Below are positions 1-10,385 of a stretch of DNA of 64,000 nucleotides, in pieces. How positions within the stretch are numbered: the stretch's first letter is position 1; each line of letters starts with the position of its first letter. Made by a program: the position numbers and the translations under genes. Below the pieces are notes generated by a model. It saw only the letters and a list, made by a program, of their open reading frames with translations. It was not told where the DNA came from and did no database searches. This stretch comes from Microbacterium terrae (GTDB lineage: Bacteria > Actinomycetota > Actinomycetes > Actinomycetales > Microbacteriaceae), in the NCBI RefSeq assembly GCF_017831975.1, contig NZ_JAFDSS010000001.1:3782001-3846000 (forward strand). Direction: 5' to 3'.

Positions 1-1
1 G

Positions 2-1495
2 CCGGCGTGGTCGTTCGGGCTGTGGCTCACCACATCGTTCACCGCCAGCTACGACGAGGAGTCCGTCAACTCGTTCGTCGACGGCATGGCCGAGCGCGAC
101 CTTCCGCTGTCGGTCTTCCACTTCGACTGCTTCTGGATGCGCGAGTACCAGTGGACCGATTTCGAATGGGATGCCCGCACCTTCCCGCATCCCGAGGCGC
201 AGCTCGCGCGGCTCCACGCCAAGGGGCTCCGGATCTCGGCGTGGATCAACCCGTACATCGCGCAGCGCTCCGCGCTGTTCGCCGAGGCGGCGGCCGCCGG
301 CTACCTCCTCAAGCGCACCGACGGGGGCGTCTGGCAGTGGGACATGTGGCAGGCCGGCATGGCCCTCATCGACTTCACCAATCCCGCGGCCCGCGACTGG
401 TACGTCGGCAAGCTCGACCGCCTGATGGAGCAGGGCGTCGACACGTTCAAGACCGACTTCGGCGAGCGGATCCCGGTCGACGGCGTGGCCTGGCATGACG
501 GCTCCGACCCGCATCGCATGCACAACTTCTACGCGAAGCTGTACAACGAGGTGGTGTTCCGGGCCATCGAACGGCGCCGCGGCGCGGGCGATGCCGTCGT
601 CTTCGCGCGGTCGGCGACCGTCGGGTCGCAGCAGTACCCGGTGCACTGGGGCGGCGACTGCGACTCGACGTACCTGTCGATGGCCGAGTCGCTGCGCGGC
701 GGGCTGTCGCTCGCCATGTCGGGCTTCGGATACTGGAGTCACGACATCGGCGGCTTCGAGGGCACGCCCGACCCGGGTGTCTTCAAGCGCTGGCTGGCCT
801 TCGGCCTGCTCTCGTCGCACTCGCGGCTGCACGGCTCCGACTCGGTGCGCGTGCCCTGGGTGTTCGACGACGAGGCGGTCGACGTCACGCGGCTGTTCAC
901 CAAGCTGAAGATGCGGCTCATGCCGTACCTGGCCCGGTTCGCCGAAGAGGCCCACACCGACGGCATCCCGATGATGCGTCCGATGGCTCTCGAGTTCCCG
1001 GGCGACCGCGGCGGCTACGACGCCGACACGCAGTACATGCTCGGCGATGCGCTCGTGGTCGCTCCCGTGTTCACCCCCGACGGGTCGGTCGAGTACTACC
1101 TGCCCGAGGGGGAGTGGACGTCGCTGCTCGACGGCTCGGTCGCCGCCGGCCGACGCTGGATCTCCGAGACCCACGGCTTCGACTCGGTGCCGCTGCGGGT
1201 GCGCCCGGGCACGGTGCTGCCCCTCGGGGCGGTCGACGACCGGCCCGACTACGACTGGGCCGACGGCGTGACGCTGCGCTGCTTCGCGCTGCCCGACGGC
1301 TACGACGCCACCACGACGGTGCCCGGCCACGACGGCGCCGCATCCGTCGCCTTCCACGTGCGCCGCGACGGCGCCGTCATCACCGCGACGACCGACGACG
1401 CGCGCGCCGGCTGGTCGCTGCAGGTCGGCGCTCGCACCGTGTCGGCGACCGGCGCCGCGCAGCTGCAGATCGAGATCGAGGAGACCGACCGATGA
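2..1495 (+). CDS. yicI: GH31 alpha-xylosidase, 5' end outside window
   Basis: Cytoplasmic glycoside hydrolase that removes alpha-xylosyl residues from xyloglucan-type oligosaccharides. The frame is open from base 2, so the gene starts before the window and about 497 codons are seen. It reads PAWSFGLWLTTSF followed by FHFDCFWM, typical of the YicI branch of family 31. The nucleophile Asp is in KTDFGE (codon 455-457) and the acid/base Asp is in VHWGGDC (codon 656-658). The C-terminal beta-sandwich is complete and ends in acidic residues. The stop overlaps the ATG of the following GH3 gene (ATGA), so the two are probably translated together for oligosaccharide breakdown. An alpha-glucosidase cannot be fully excluded, but the motifs favour xylosidase. 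Confidence 0.9.
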   Translation, partial: PAWSFGLWLTTSFTASYDEESVNSFVDGMAERDLPLSVFHFDCFWMREYQWTDFEWDARTFPHPEAQLARLHAKGLRISAWINPYIAQRSALFAEAAAAGYLLKRTDGGVWQWDMWQAGMALIDFTNPAARDWYVGKLDRLMEQGVDTFKTDFGERIPVDGVAWHDGSDPHRMHNFYAKLYNEVVFRAIERRRGAGDAVVFARSATVGSQQYPVHWGGDCDSTYLSMAESLRGGLSLAMSGFGYWSHDIGGFEGTPDPGVFKRWLAFGLLSSHSRLHGSDSVRVPWVFDDEAVDVTRLFTKLKMRLMPYLARFAEEAHTDGIPMMRPMALEFPGDRGGYDADTQYMLGDALVVAPVFTPDGSVEYYLPEGEWTSLLDGSVAAGRRWISETHGFDSVPLRVRPGTVLPLGAVDDRPDYDWADGVTLRCFALPDGYDATTTVPGHDGAASVAFHVRRDGAVITATTDDARAGWSLQVGARTVSATGAAQLQIEIEETDR

Positions 1496-4053
1496 CCACC
1501 CAGGCGACCCCCGCGGCGGTGCCGAGCGAGACCGACCCGGACGCGGCGGCGCCGCTCTTCCGCCGGGTCGACGCGTCACTCGCCGAGCGGGCACGCGACC
1601 TGCTCGAGCGGCTGACCACCGAGGAGCGCATCGCCATGCTGCATCAGGCGATGCCGGCGGTGCCCCGCTTGGGTGTCGCCGAGTACCGCACCGGATGCGA
1701 GGCGCTGCACGGCGCCGCCTGGCTCGGCACGGCGACGGTGTTCCCGCAGCCCGTCGGCCTCGCCGCGACGTGGGACCCCGACCTCATCGAGCGCGTCGGC
1801 GAGGTGGCAGCCACCGAGGTGCGGGCCAAGCGCGCCGAGAACCCGCTCGTGAGCCTCAACGTGTGGGCGCCGGTGGTCAACACCCTGCGTCACCCCGGCT
1901 GGGGCCGCAACGAGGAGGGCTACTCCGAAGACCCGCACGTGACTGCGCTGTGCGGCACCGCGTACTCGCAGGGCCTGCGCGGCCGGCATCCGCGGGTCTG
2001 GAAGACCGTGCCCGCGCTCAAGCACTTCCTCGGGTACGACAACGAGACCGACCGCTCGGTGACCGACTCCGAGATGTCGCTGCGCACCCTCCACGAGGAG
2101 GAGCTGCCGGCCTTCCGCGGCGCGATCGAGGCTGGTGTCGCCGGCGGCATGATGCTGGCGTACAACCGGGTGAACGGGTCCCCGGCGCACACGCAGCCCG
2201 AGCTCGTCGCCGAGGCCCGGTCGTGGGCGGACGGCTCGCTGGCCGTGGTGTCGGATGCCGGTGCCCCCACGTTCCTCGTCACGACGCAGCGGGCGCAGCC
2301 CGACCACGTGCACGCCGCCGCGGCCCTCGTCACGAGCGGGCTCGACTCGTTCACCGACAACGACGCCGATGCCGCGCCGACGATCTCGTACGTCACCGAG
2401 GCGCTCGAGCGCGGGCTCCTCACCGCCGCCGACGCCGACCGGGCCGTGCTGCGGCTGCTCGAGCTGCGGCTGCGCACCGGCGAATTCGACGGCGACGCCG
2501 ACCCGTACGCGACCATCACCGTCGCCGACATCGACCAGCCCGCCTCGCGGGAGCTCGCGCGCGAGAGCGTGGCGCGCTCGGTCGTGGTGCTGCGCAATGC
2601 GGCCGGGGTGCTCCCGCTCGCGGAGCCCGCGCGCATCGCGGTGGTCGGCCCGCTCGCCGACGCCGTGCTGACCGACTGGTACGCCGGCACCCCGCCGTAC
2701 TCGGTGGGCATCGCCGCGGGCCTCGCCGCGCGGTACCCGAAGGCGGCCGTCGAGGTCGCCACGGGCGCCGACACGGTGGCGCTGCGAGCACTGTCGAACG
2801 GGCGCTACCTGCGCGCGGATCAGACGGGCGCCGTCGTCGAAGCCGCCGCCGAGGCCGCCACTGACGACACCCGCTTCGACGTCGTCGACTGGGGCGACGG
2901 CATCCTCTCCCTGCGCTCCGCCGCGAGCGGGCGTCTGCTCACCGGCGGCGCGTGGCCGGTGCGCGCCGACGCCGACCGCATCGGCGGCTGGGTCGTGCAG
3001 GAGAGCTTCCGCCGCCACGTGCACGCCGACGGAACCTGGTCGCTCCTGCACCTCGGATCGGGTCGCTGGCTGCGGGTCATGCGCGATTCGGGGCTCGTCG
3101 CCGCTGAGGCCGTGACCGTCGATCAGGCCGAGCGGTTCGCCGCCCGGGTGGTCGTGTCGGGCGCGCAGGCAGTCGCGGATGCGGCGGCCGCCGCCGACCT
3201 CGTCGTGGTGGCCGTCGGCAACGATCCGCACCTCGCGGGACGCGAGACGGAGGACCGCCCGCACCTGTACCTGCCCGCATCCGCTGTGGCGGTCTGGCGC
3301 GCCGCGCGCGAGGCCAACGACCGTGCCGTGCTCGCGATCGTGTCGAGCTATCCGTACATCCTCGGTGACGGGGTGCGCGACGCCGAGACCGTCGTGTGGT
3401 CGAGCCACGGCGGGCAGGAACTGGGGAACGGCCTGGCCGACGTGCTCTCGGGCGACGCGGAGCCGACCGGGCGACTCGCGCAGTCGTGGCCGGCGACGCC
3501 CGAGCAGGCCGGCGACCTGTTCGACTACGACACTTTGCGCCAGGGCGCGACGTACCGCCACCAGGCTGACGCCCCCGCGTTCGCGTTCGGCCACGGACTC
3601 ACCTACGGCGCGGTCTCGTACGGCGAGGTGACGGTGACGGATGCCGCGGCGCCGGCGCCGGCGCCCACGCACGCGCATCCCGGGTTCGCGCCGCGTGCGG
3701 GTGACGCGCTCGTGCGCGCATCGGTGCGCGTGCGAAACAACGGCGAGCGGGCGGCAGAAGAGCTGGTGCAGCTGTACGCGCTCCCCGAAGGGATGCCGAT
3801 CCCGACGCCGCGCCGGCTGCTGGTCGCGTTCGATCGCGTGCGGCTCGAGCCGGGCGAGGAGCGCGTGGTCGACCTGGCCTTCGCGGTCGACCGGCTCGCG
3901 GTGTGGGACGACGACGCGCGGGTCGCGGGCGCGGTCGACGACTGGCTGCATGCCGGAGCCCTGCGCGTGCAGCCGGGTGTCTACCGGCTGCACGCCGGCA
4001 GCTCGGCGTGGGACCTGCCGGTGTCGACCGCGTTCGAGGTGACCGCCGGCTGA
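1492..4053 (+). CDS. GH3 beta-glycosidase with inserted beta-trefoil-like domain
   Basis: Family 3 glycoside hydrolase of 853 aa, probably a beta-glucosidase or beta-xylosidase acting on products of the upstream alpha-xylosidase. The N-terminal barrel (about residues 25-330) carries KHFLGY and the nucleophile Asp255 in VVSDAGAP, where many relatives have SDW. The alpha/beta sandwich starts near residue 345. It is interrupted at about 430-553 by a segment with repeated GRYLRA, GRLLTG and GRWLRV units, resembling a fascin/beta-trefoil fold at the place where other GH3 enzymes carry PA14. A fibronectin-III-like C-terminus follows (ELVQLY, LEPGEERVVDL). No signal peptide is seen. The ATG overlaps the upstream stop, so the start is secure. 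Exact substrate is not determined. Confidence 0.88.
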   Translation: MTTQATPAAVPSETDPDAAAPLFRRVDASLAERARDLLERLTTEERIAMLHQAMPAVPRLGVAEYRTGCEALHGAAWLGTATVFPQPVGLAATWDPDLIERVGEVAATEVRAKRAENPLVSLNVWAPVVNTLRHPGWGRNEEGYSEDPHVTALCGTAYSQGLRGRHPRVWKTVPALKHFLGYDNETDRSVTDSEMSLRTLHEEELPAFRGAIEAGVAGGMMLAYNRVNGSPAHTQPELVAEARSWADGSLAVVSDAGAPTFLVTTQRAQPDHVHAAAALVTSGLDSFTDNDADAAPTISYVTEALERGLLTAADADRAVLRLLELRLRTGEFDGDADPYATITVADIDQPASRELARESVARSVVVLRNAAGVLPLAEPARIAVVGPLADAVLTDWYAGTPPYSVGIAAGLAARYPKAAVEVATGADTVALRALSNGRYLRADQTGAVVEAAAEAATDDTRFDVVDWGDGILSLRSAASGRLLTGGAWPVRADADRIGGWVVQESFRRHVHADGTWSLLHLGSGRWLRVMRDSGLVAAEAVTVDQAERFAARVVVSGAQAVADAAAAADLVVVAVGNDPHLAGRETEDRPHLYLPASAVAVWRAAREANDRAVLAIVSSYPYILGDGVRDAETVVWSSHGGQELGNGLADVLSGDAEPTGRLAQSWPATPEQAGDLFDYDTLRQGATYRHQADAPAFAFGHGLTYGAVSYGEVTVTDAAAPAPAPTHAHPGFAPRAGDALVRASVRVRNNGERAAEELVQLYALPEGMPIPTPRRLLVAFDRVRLEPGEERVVDLAFAVDRLAVWDDDARVAGAVDDWLHAGALRVQPGVYRLHAGSSAWDLPVSTAFEVTAG

Positions 4054-4054
4054 G

Positions 4055-4362
4055 GACGTTTCGTCTCGGGCGCTGCGCGCCCTCGCTCAACGACCGCGTT
4101 GTGCCCCCCCCGGGGTCGTTGAGCGAGCACAGCGAGTCGAAACGTGTGGTGCCCCCTGGTCGTTGAGCGAGCGCAGCGAGTCGAAACGCGTCGCCCCCCC
4201 GGTCGTTGAGCGAGCGCAGCGAGTCGAAACGGGTCGCCCCCCGGTCGTTGAGCGAGCACAGCGAGTCGAAACGTGTCGCGCCCCCCCCGGTCGTTGAGCG
4301 AGCACAGCGAGTCGAAACGCGTGTCGCCCCCGGTCGTTGAGCGAGCACAGCGAGTCGAAACG
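4055..4362 (+). repeat. Tandem array of six 31-bp palindromic repeats plus one inverted copy
   Basis: The gene-free stretch between the GH3 gene and the cupin gene is almost wholly repeat. One inverted copy lies at about 4057-4093. Six direct copies follow at 4114-4144, 4158-4188, 4201-4231, 4243-4273, 4289-4319 and 4332-4362. Each begins GGTCGTTGAGCGAGC and ends AGCGAGTCGAAACG. Copies differ mainly by GCGC versus GCAC in the middle. Spacers are only 11-15 nt and C-rich. Related copies lie near 8.43 and 11.8 kb. This resembles a REP-type intergenic element of this family, not a CRISPR. Confidence 0.9.
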
Positions 4363-4377
4363 TGTCGCCCCGCGCGC

Positions 4378-5103
4378 TCAGGCCGAGGGCCACTTCCAGC
4401 TCTGGAGGCGCCCGCACATGCCGTAGCGGCGCTCGCCGGGGGCGGGCTCGCCGCGCACGACCCCCGCCTCTCCGAGCAGGCCGGGGTCGCCCGAGGCGAG
4501 CGAGACGAGCTGCTCGCGGGTGCGCTCGGTCTCGGCCGCGACCGTCGACTCCCACAGGCTCCGCCAGTGCGCGACGCGGGGCTGCACCAGCCGTGCGGCC
4601 CGGGCGTGCAGCTCGGCCAGTGCCGCGTCCCCGCGGCGTTCGAGGTCGTCGAGCAGTTCGAGATAGCCGCGGGTGGCCAGGTCGCGCCGGGCTCGCGCGG
4701 CATCCGCGCGCTCCGCATCGCCCGCGTCGGCCGGCAGCGCCGCCGCGGCGGCGTAGGCGAGGGGATCATCGAGCACGGCGGCCGGGAACGTGAGCACGGC
4801 GTCGCCCGCCTCGGGGAGTCCGGCGTTCTGCATCACCACGACGAGTTCGAGGTCGCCGTGGTTGACGAGGCGATGCACGGTGCCGGGGGAGAACCACACC
4901 ACTTCGCCCGGCTCGAGCCGGTACACGGCCCGCCCGGTCGCCGAGACGGTGTGCACCTCGCCCGAGCCCGCGGTGACGACGTAGCCCTCGCTCGAAGCCG
5001 TGTGCAGGTGCGGGCTGCCGGCGCGGCATCCGTCCTCCGCCTCCCAGTCGTACACGCGCAGGCCGCTCACGGCCACGCCGCCGGGGAAGAGGGGAGTGGT
5101 CAC
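4378..5103 (-). CDS. Cupin-domain protein, probable sugar-binding or regulatory
   Basis: A 241-aa protein. Residues about 1-125 form a cupin barrel with histidines in SPHLHTASSEGYVVT and PGTVHRLVNHGDLELVV, a likely metal site. The rest is an Ala/Arg-rich helical tail. The GTG start overlaps the stop of the upstream PmoA-like gene by four bases (GTGA), so the pair is almost certainly co-transcribed and translationally coupled. A role in recognising or modifying a carbohydrate fits the neighbourhood, but no reaction can be assigned. The gene ends just beside the repeat array. Confidence 0.75.
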   Translation of the reverse strand: MTTPLFPGGVAVSGLRVYDWEAEDGCRAGSPHLHTASSEGYVVTAGSGEVHTVSATGRAVYRLEPGEVVWFSPGTVHRLVNHGDLELVVVMQNAGLPEAGDAVLTFPAAVLDDPLAYAAAAALPADAGDAERADAARARRDLATRGYLELLDDLERRGDAALAELHARAARLVQPRVAHWRSLWESTVAAETERTREQLVSLASGDPGLLGEAGVVRGEPAPGERRYGMCGRLQSWKWPSA

Positions 5104-6002
5104 GGCGCCAGCTCCGCCGCCAGTGCGCGCGTCTCGTCCACCGTCCACACGCGGTCGCCGAACACGTGGCGGTGGCTGAGTGACACCTCCTCGCCCGGCG
5201 CGAGCACGATCGGCTCGTCGAACGAGGCCGACGGGCTCATGATCGGGAACGGCTCGCTGCGCACGAACCACTTGATCGGCGGTGCTCCCGTCGACGAGCC
5301 GGCGAAGACGAGCACGGTGCCGCCGCCGTCGACCTCGTCGTGCTCGCCCGACAGCGCGAGCCACGGCGTCTCGGCACCCATCAGCGCATCGGCGTCCTCG
5401 GCGTCGACCGACAGCACGCGGCCGCCGGTCCAGGCGCGCGGCATCCGGATCGCGAAACCGGTGTAGCCCGCGTTCGGCCGACCCTCGGTCGTCGGGCTGC
5501 CGAGCTCGAGCTCGCGATCGGCGATGTTGCGCAGCGTGCTCGAGAAGTCGAGCTGCCAGAGCCCGCGATCGGTGTCGAGGCCGTGGAACCGGTGCGTGCG
5601 GGTCTCGGCGAACCAGTCGTCGCCCGCCTGCGTGATCCAGGTGAGCTGCTCGGTGAACGAGACCGAGGTGTCGGTCTCGGTCGTGGCAGTGAACCCGTCG
5701 TGGCGCATGCGGCCGACGTTGTCGAGCGGCACGTACCCGGTCTCGCGCTGGAACGTCGGCCCGCCCCAGAAGTTCTGGCCCGACACGGCGGTCCAGGTCA
5801 TCTGCAGACCCTTGTGCCAGCGGTGGTCCCACGGGCGGAAGGCGGTGAGCTCGGCCCCGTCGAGGGCGCGGACGGGATGCAGGTAGGGCTTCGGGCCCTC
5901 CGACGCCGCGCCGCCCGGGTCGAATGCGTAGCGTGCGATGTCGACGCCGGCAGCGGTGACGGTCAGGTCTGTCTCGGTCGTTCGGAGGGTGAAGTCGGCC
6001 AC
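5100..6002 (-). CDS. PmoA-like (DUF6807) family protein
   Basis: About 300 aa and matching the family named after methane oxygenase PmoA (DUF6807). That name is historical: these proteins sit in carbohydrate-catabolic clusters and their biochemistry is unsettled. Recognisable parts are YLHPVRALDGAELT, PWDHRWHKGLQMTW, NFWGGPTF and HRHVFGDRVW, with several conserved His and Trp. No signal peptide is seen. I prefer the GTG at 6002 (VADFTLR). It lies seven bases after a CACAAT -10-like box, and the ATG at 6056 would place a palindromic operator inside the coding region. The longer form would have 318 aa. Confidence 0.75.
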   Translation of the reverse strand: MADFTLRTTETDLTVTAAGVDIARYAFDPGGAASEGPKPYLHPVRALDGAELTAFRPWDHRWHKGLQMTWTAVSGQNFWGGPTFQRETGYVPLDNVGRMRHDGFTATTETDTSVSFTEQLTWITQAGDDWFAETRTHRFHGLDTDRGLWQLDFSSTLRNIADRELELGSPTTEGRPNAGYTGFAIRMPRAWTGGRVLSVDAEDADALMGAETPWLALSGEHDEVDGGGTVLVFAGSSTGAPPIKWFVRSEPFPIMSPSASFDEPIVLAPGEEVSLSHRHVFGDRVWTVDETRALAAELAP

Positions 6003-6008
6003 GCGTCC

Positions 6009-6040
6009 ATTGTGGCGCAGATCGACGGAAAACGCTTCCC
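6009..6040 (-). promoter_or_regulatory. Putative promoter and LacI-type operator of the PmoA-like/cupin operon
   Basis: On the minus strand the palindrome GGGAAGCGTTTTCC (6040-6027) has the AGCGNTT-centred form typical of LacI/GalR operators. CACAAT (6014-6009) lies downstream, seven bases before the preferred GTG start, which suggests a leaderless transcript. The operator would cover the spacer or -35 region. The cognate repressor is not in the window: the LacI gene at 55.9 kb has differently centred sites. Confidence 0.5.
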
Positions 6041-6116
6041 CAGGTTCGCTCGACATAGTGCAGCGCGGCATCGACGCGGCACCGCGCCCTGACCTGGCCT
6101 GCCTCCTCTTCTTCTT

Positions 6117-6203
6117 CTCGCGAGCGGGCACGTTTCTCCCGAGTGGGCGCACAGGCCACGTGGTGAGCGTGCCCGCTCGCAACGAACGTGCCCGCTCGCG
6201 AGG
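6117..6203 (+). repeat. Second repeat family, GCGAGCGGGCACGTT type
   Basis: Between the PmoA-like gene and the ABC permease a unit reading cgcgagcgggcacgttt (6119-6135) recurs twice inverted as gcgtgcccgctcgcaac (about 6167-6183) and acgtgcccgctcgcgag (about 6186-6202). The arms can pair to form a stem. It is a different sequence family from the repeats at 4.1, 8.4 and 11.8 kb. No gene is visible in this gap. Confidence 0.6.
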
Positions 6204-6232
6204 AGTTGGGGGGAGGATGGTGAGGCGGGGGG

Positions 6233-7326
6233 TCAGGCGATGCGTGTTCCCGGCGGGAGGGTGCGCGCGGGCGTGCGGGTGCGGGCCGACGCCCCCCACA
6301 GCAGTGCGGCCGCGAGCACGGCCTGCAGACCGAGTCCGATGAACCAGCTCGGTGTCGAGCCGGCGATGGTCTCCTCCGCGGACTTCCAGGTGTCGTCCTG
6401 CGGTTGTGCGCACTCGTCGTAGGTGTATTCGAGCTGCGGGGGCTGCTGGGCCATGCGCACGCCGAGCTTGATCTGCCCGAACATGTCCTCGACGTTGCCC
6501 TGCCGGTCGTACGTCGTCGGGGTCGCGTCGGCGAGGATCACGAACGGGTTCGCGCTGAGGATCCACCACCAGTAGTCGTACCGGGGCACCTCGTAGGTGT
6601 AGGTCTCCCAGTCGCTGCACACGGGTTCGGCATCCTCGTCGCACGGCCAGTCCGAGGTGGACTGCTCGCCGGGGTAGCAGGGCGGTTCTTCGCCGTCGAC
6701 CGCGCTGTAGTCGAGGTAGCGGGTGGTCGAGGTCACCGTCGACGTGGTGGAGTACCCGACCAGGAAGAACGCGATCACCGTGCCGATCACGAGCGCCGCG
6801 ACGACCAGGTACGTCGTCGCCACCGAGAAGAGCGGACGAGCCTGGATGCCGCTGAGCGCGACGCCGATCGCCGAGATCAGGCCCACCTCGACGATGAGCA
6901 CGAGCAGCGACACCAGGATGGTCAGCGCGCTGCCGCCGCCGGTGATCGTCGCGATGATCAGGAAGGGGGTGGCCACGGCGACGAAGGCGAGGCCCGTGAT
7001 CCACGCGGCGAACCACTTGCCGAACAGGATCTCGGCGGTGGTCGCGAGGGTGACCTGCACCGTGGCGAGGGTCGCGGCCTCACGGTCGCCGTTGATCGCG
7101 TTGCCGCTCAGGGTGGGCGACACGAGCACGACCAGGAGCAGCGTGATGTAGACGATCGTCGAATAGATCCACGGGCCGGGCTCGGGTGCGCTGCGCCACG
7201 CCAGGAACGACAGCACCGTGACGCCAACGAGGAGCGCGGCGAAGACGCCGAGCATGACGTACCAGGAGGTGGTGCGGGTGCGCTGGGTCAGTTCCAGCCG
7301 GACGATCGTTCCGAGGCGGCGGCCGC

Positions 7327-7330
<4 letters not shown>
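6233..7330 (-). CDS. ABC-2 type transporter permease
   Basis: Membrane subunit of 365 aa for an ABC exporter. A hydrophobic segment at about 22-44 is followed by further groups (YITLLLVVLVSPTL, AAWITGLAFVAVATPFLII, LVSLLVLIVEVGLISAIGVAL, YLVVAALVIGTVIAFFLV) and a last one near the C-terminus, about six in all. The NINGDREAATLATVQVT stretch is characteristic of ABC-2/EcsB-like permeases. A large acidic loop with several Cys and aromatic residues (about 215-330) probably faces outward. The ATG overlaps the stop of the ATPase gene by four bases. Cargo unknown. Confidence 0.85.
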
Positions 7331-8376
<1,046 letters not shown>

Positions 8377-8423
8377 GGTCCCACCCTAGGGGGTGAGCCG
8401 CGTGCTCCGGCCCGGCGGTCGGG

Positions 8424-8517
8424 GGCGTTTCGTCTCGTCGCTGCGCTCCTCGCTCAACGACCGGTGTCGGTCGCGCCTCCGTTCAGCGCGAGGAGCGAGT
8501 CGAAGCGCGCCCGGGCC
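8424..8517 (+). repeat. Inverted copy and partial direct copy of the GTCGTTGAGCGAG repeat
   Basis: The gap between the ABC ATPase gene and pgm holds an inverted copy of the 31-bp repeat, slightly expanded (8426-8462, cgtttcgtctcgtcgctgcg and on), and a degenerate facing copy (about 8480-8517, ending gaggagcgagtcgaagcg). The two could fold into a long stem and might act as a transcription barrier for the two minus-strand units. Confidence 0.75.
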
Positions 8518-8526
8518 GCTGCGTCG

Positions 8527-10167
8527 TCAGCCGCCGAGGGCTGCCGTCACGACGGCACGGGCCTCGGCCTGCACCTCGGCGAGGTGCTCGGGGCCGCGCA
8601 GCGACTCGGCGTACAGCTTGTAGACGTCTTCGGTGCCCGACGGGCGTGCGGCGAACCAGGCGTGCTCCGTCTGTACCTTGAGGCCGCCGATCGCCGCACC
8701 GTTTCCGGGTGCGTGCGACAGCTTCGCCGTGATCGGCTCGCCGGCGAGGTCGGTCGCGGTGACGGCGTCGCCCGAGAGCTTGCCGAGCGCCGCCTTCTGC
8801 GCGGGCGTCGCCGGAGCGTCGACACGCTGGTACGCGGATGCTCCGAACTCCGCCTCGAGCTCGCTGTAGCGCTGCGACGGCGTCTTGCCGGTCACCGCGA
8901 GGATCTCGGCCGCGAGCAGGCACAGCAGGATGCCGTCCTTGTCGGTGGTCCAGACCGATCCGTCGCGACGGAGGAACGACGCACCGGCCGATTCCTCGCC
9001 GCCGAACGCGACAGAGCCGTCGAGCAGGCCCGGGACGAACCACTTGAAGCCGACGGGAACCTCGAGCAGCGTGCGCCCGAGCGACTCGGCGACCCGGTCG
9101 ATGATCATCGACGACACCAGGGTCTTGCCGACCGCGGCATCCGTCGGCCATCCCTCGCGGTGGGCGAACAGGTAGTCGATCGCGACGGCCAGGTAGTGGT
9201 TGGGGTTCATGAGCCCGGCGTCGGGGGTGACGATGCCGTGGCGGTCGGCGTCGGCGTCGTTGCCGGTGAGGATGTCGTACTCGTGGCGGCGGGCGACGAG
9301 GGCGGCCATCGCCGACGGCGACGACGGATCCATGCGGATCTTCTCGTCCCAGTCGAGCGTCATGAAGCGCCAGGTCGGGTCGACGTCGGGGTTCACGACG
9401 GTGAGGTCCAGCCCGTAGACCTCGGCGATCAGCGCCCAGTACTCGACGGATGCTCCGCCCAGCGGGTCGGCGCCGATCCGCACCCCGGCCGCCTTGATGG
9501 CGTCGACGTCGATGATCGTGGCGAGGTCGCGCACGTACGCGTCGCGGAAGTCGTACTGGCCGAGCGCATCCAGGTCGATGTCGGCGTGCAGCTTACGCTC
9601 GACACCGGCGAGCCCGGCCGCGATCAGCTCGTTGGCGCGATCGGCGATCCACCCGGTGGCGTCGGTGTCGGCCGGGCCGCCGTGCGGCGGGTTGTACTTG
9701 AACCCGCCGTCACGCGGCGGGTTGTGGCTCGGGGTGACGACGATGCCGTCTGCGCGGCCCGGGTCGGCGGCATCCCGTCCCGAGTTGTACGTCAGGATGG
9801 CGTGGCTCAGAGCCGGGGTCGGCACCCACGAGTCGCGGGCGTCGACGCGGACGTCGATGCCATTGGCGACCAGCACCTCGATCGCGCTGCGCTCTGCCGG
9901 CAGCGACAGGCCGTGGGTGTCGCGCCCGAGGAACAGCGGCCCCTCGATGCCCTGCGACCGGCGGTAGTCGACGATCGCCTGCGTGGTGGCGAGGATGTGC
10001 ACCTCGTTGAAGCTCGCCGACAGGCTCGAGCCGCGGTGGCCGCTCGTGCCGAAGGCGACGCGCTGCTCGGCGACGGAGGGATCGGGCTTGACGTCGTAAT
10101 AGGCGGCGATCAGCTCATCGATGTCGATGAGGTCGGTGGCTTCGGCGGGCTGTCCTGCGCGACTCAT
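8527..10167 (-). CDS. pgm: Phosphoglucomutase (alpha-D-glucose-specific)
   Basis: Interconverts glucose 1-phosphate and glucose 6-phosphate in the cytoplasm, linking glycolysis with glycogen and cell-wall sugar synthesis. With the ATG at 10167 the protein has 546 aa, the usual length for this family. Seen are GTSGHRG near the N-terminus, the phosphoserine loop [11 protein letters not shown], the metal loop [10 protein letters not shown] and the sugar-binding [10 protein letters not shown]. The C-terminal phosphate-binding RPSGTE is also present. A longer reading to 10227 exists, but the run ggggggc lies just upstream of the chosen ATG. Divergent from pheA. Confidence 0.96.
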   Translation of the reverse strand: MSRAGQPAEATDLIDIDELIAAYYDVKPDPSVAEQRVAFGTSGHRGSSLSASFNEVHILATTQAIVDYRRSQGIEGPLFLGRDTHGLSLPAERSAIEVLVANGIDVRVDARDSWVPTPALSHAILTYNSGRDAADPGRADGIVVTPSHNPPRDGGFKYNPPHGGPADTDATGWIADRANELIAAGLAGVERKLHADIDLDALGQYDFRDAYVRDLATIIDVDAIKAAGVRIGADPLGGASVEYWALIAEVYGLDLTVVNPDVDPTWRFMTLDWDEKIRMDPSSPSAMAALVARRHEYDILTGNDADADRHGIVTPDAGLMNPNHYLAVAIDYLFAHREGWPTDAAVGKTLVSSMIIDRVAESLGRTLLEVPVGFKWFVPGLLDGSVAFGGEESAGASFLRRDGSVWTTDKDGILLCLLAAEILAVTGKTPSQRYSELEAEFGASAYQRVDAPATPAQKAALGKLSGDAVTATDLAGEPITAKLSHAPGNGAAIGGLKVQTEHAWFAARPSGTEDVYKLYAESLRGPEHLAEVQAEARAVVTAALGG

Positions 10168-10369
10168 GCCCCCCAGTCTGCCCCCCATGAGCCGCTCGCG
10201 CACGATCCGTGACGCCGCACGCCGCACGCGCGCCGGCTCGCCGGCGTGCCGTAAGCAGGATGGATGGGCGGGCGCGCGCGTGTGCGGCCCGGAATCACGC
10301 GCCCCGCGCGGTGCGCGGCATCCGTTCGTCCTGCAATCGGCACCGGGCGGAATGCCGACAGGCCCGGGC

Positions 10370-10385
10370 TAGGCTGGCACCCGTG
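10370..10385 (+). promoter_or_regulatory. Leaderless promoter of pheA
   Basis: TAGGCT at 10370-10375 stands seven bases before the GTG at 10383, the spacing expected when transcription starts at the start codon. No Shine-Dalgarno sequence is present and no convincing -35 box is visible. This decides the pheA start. Confidence 0.6.

Noticed and set aside
1576..3993. Minus-strand open frame of 805 codons
   Set aside because: It lies opposite the well-supported GH3 gene, is His/Arg/Val-rich with no domain, and is a typical shadow frame of high-GC coding DNA.
4114..4362. Possible CRISPR array (six regular repeats)
   Set aside because: Spacers are only 11-15 bases, C-rich and similar to each other. 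The repeat occurs singly and inverted elsewhere in the window, and no cas genes are present.
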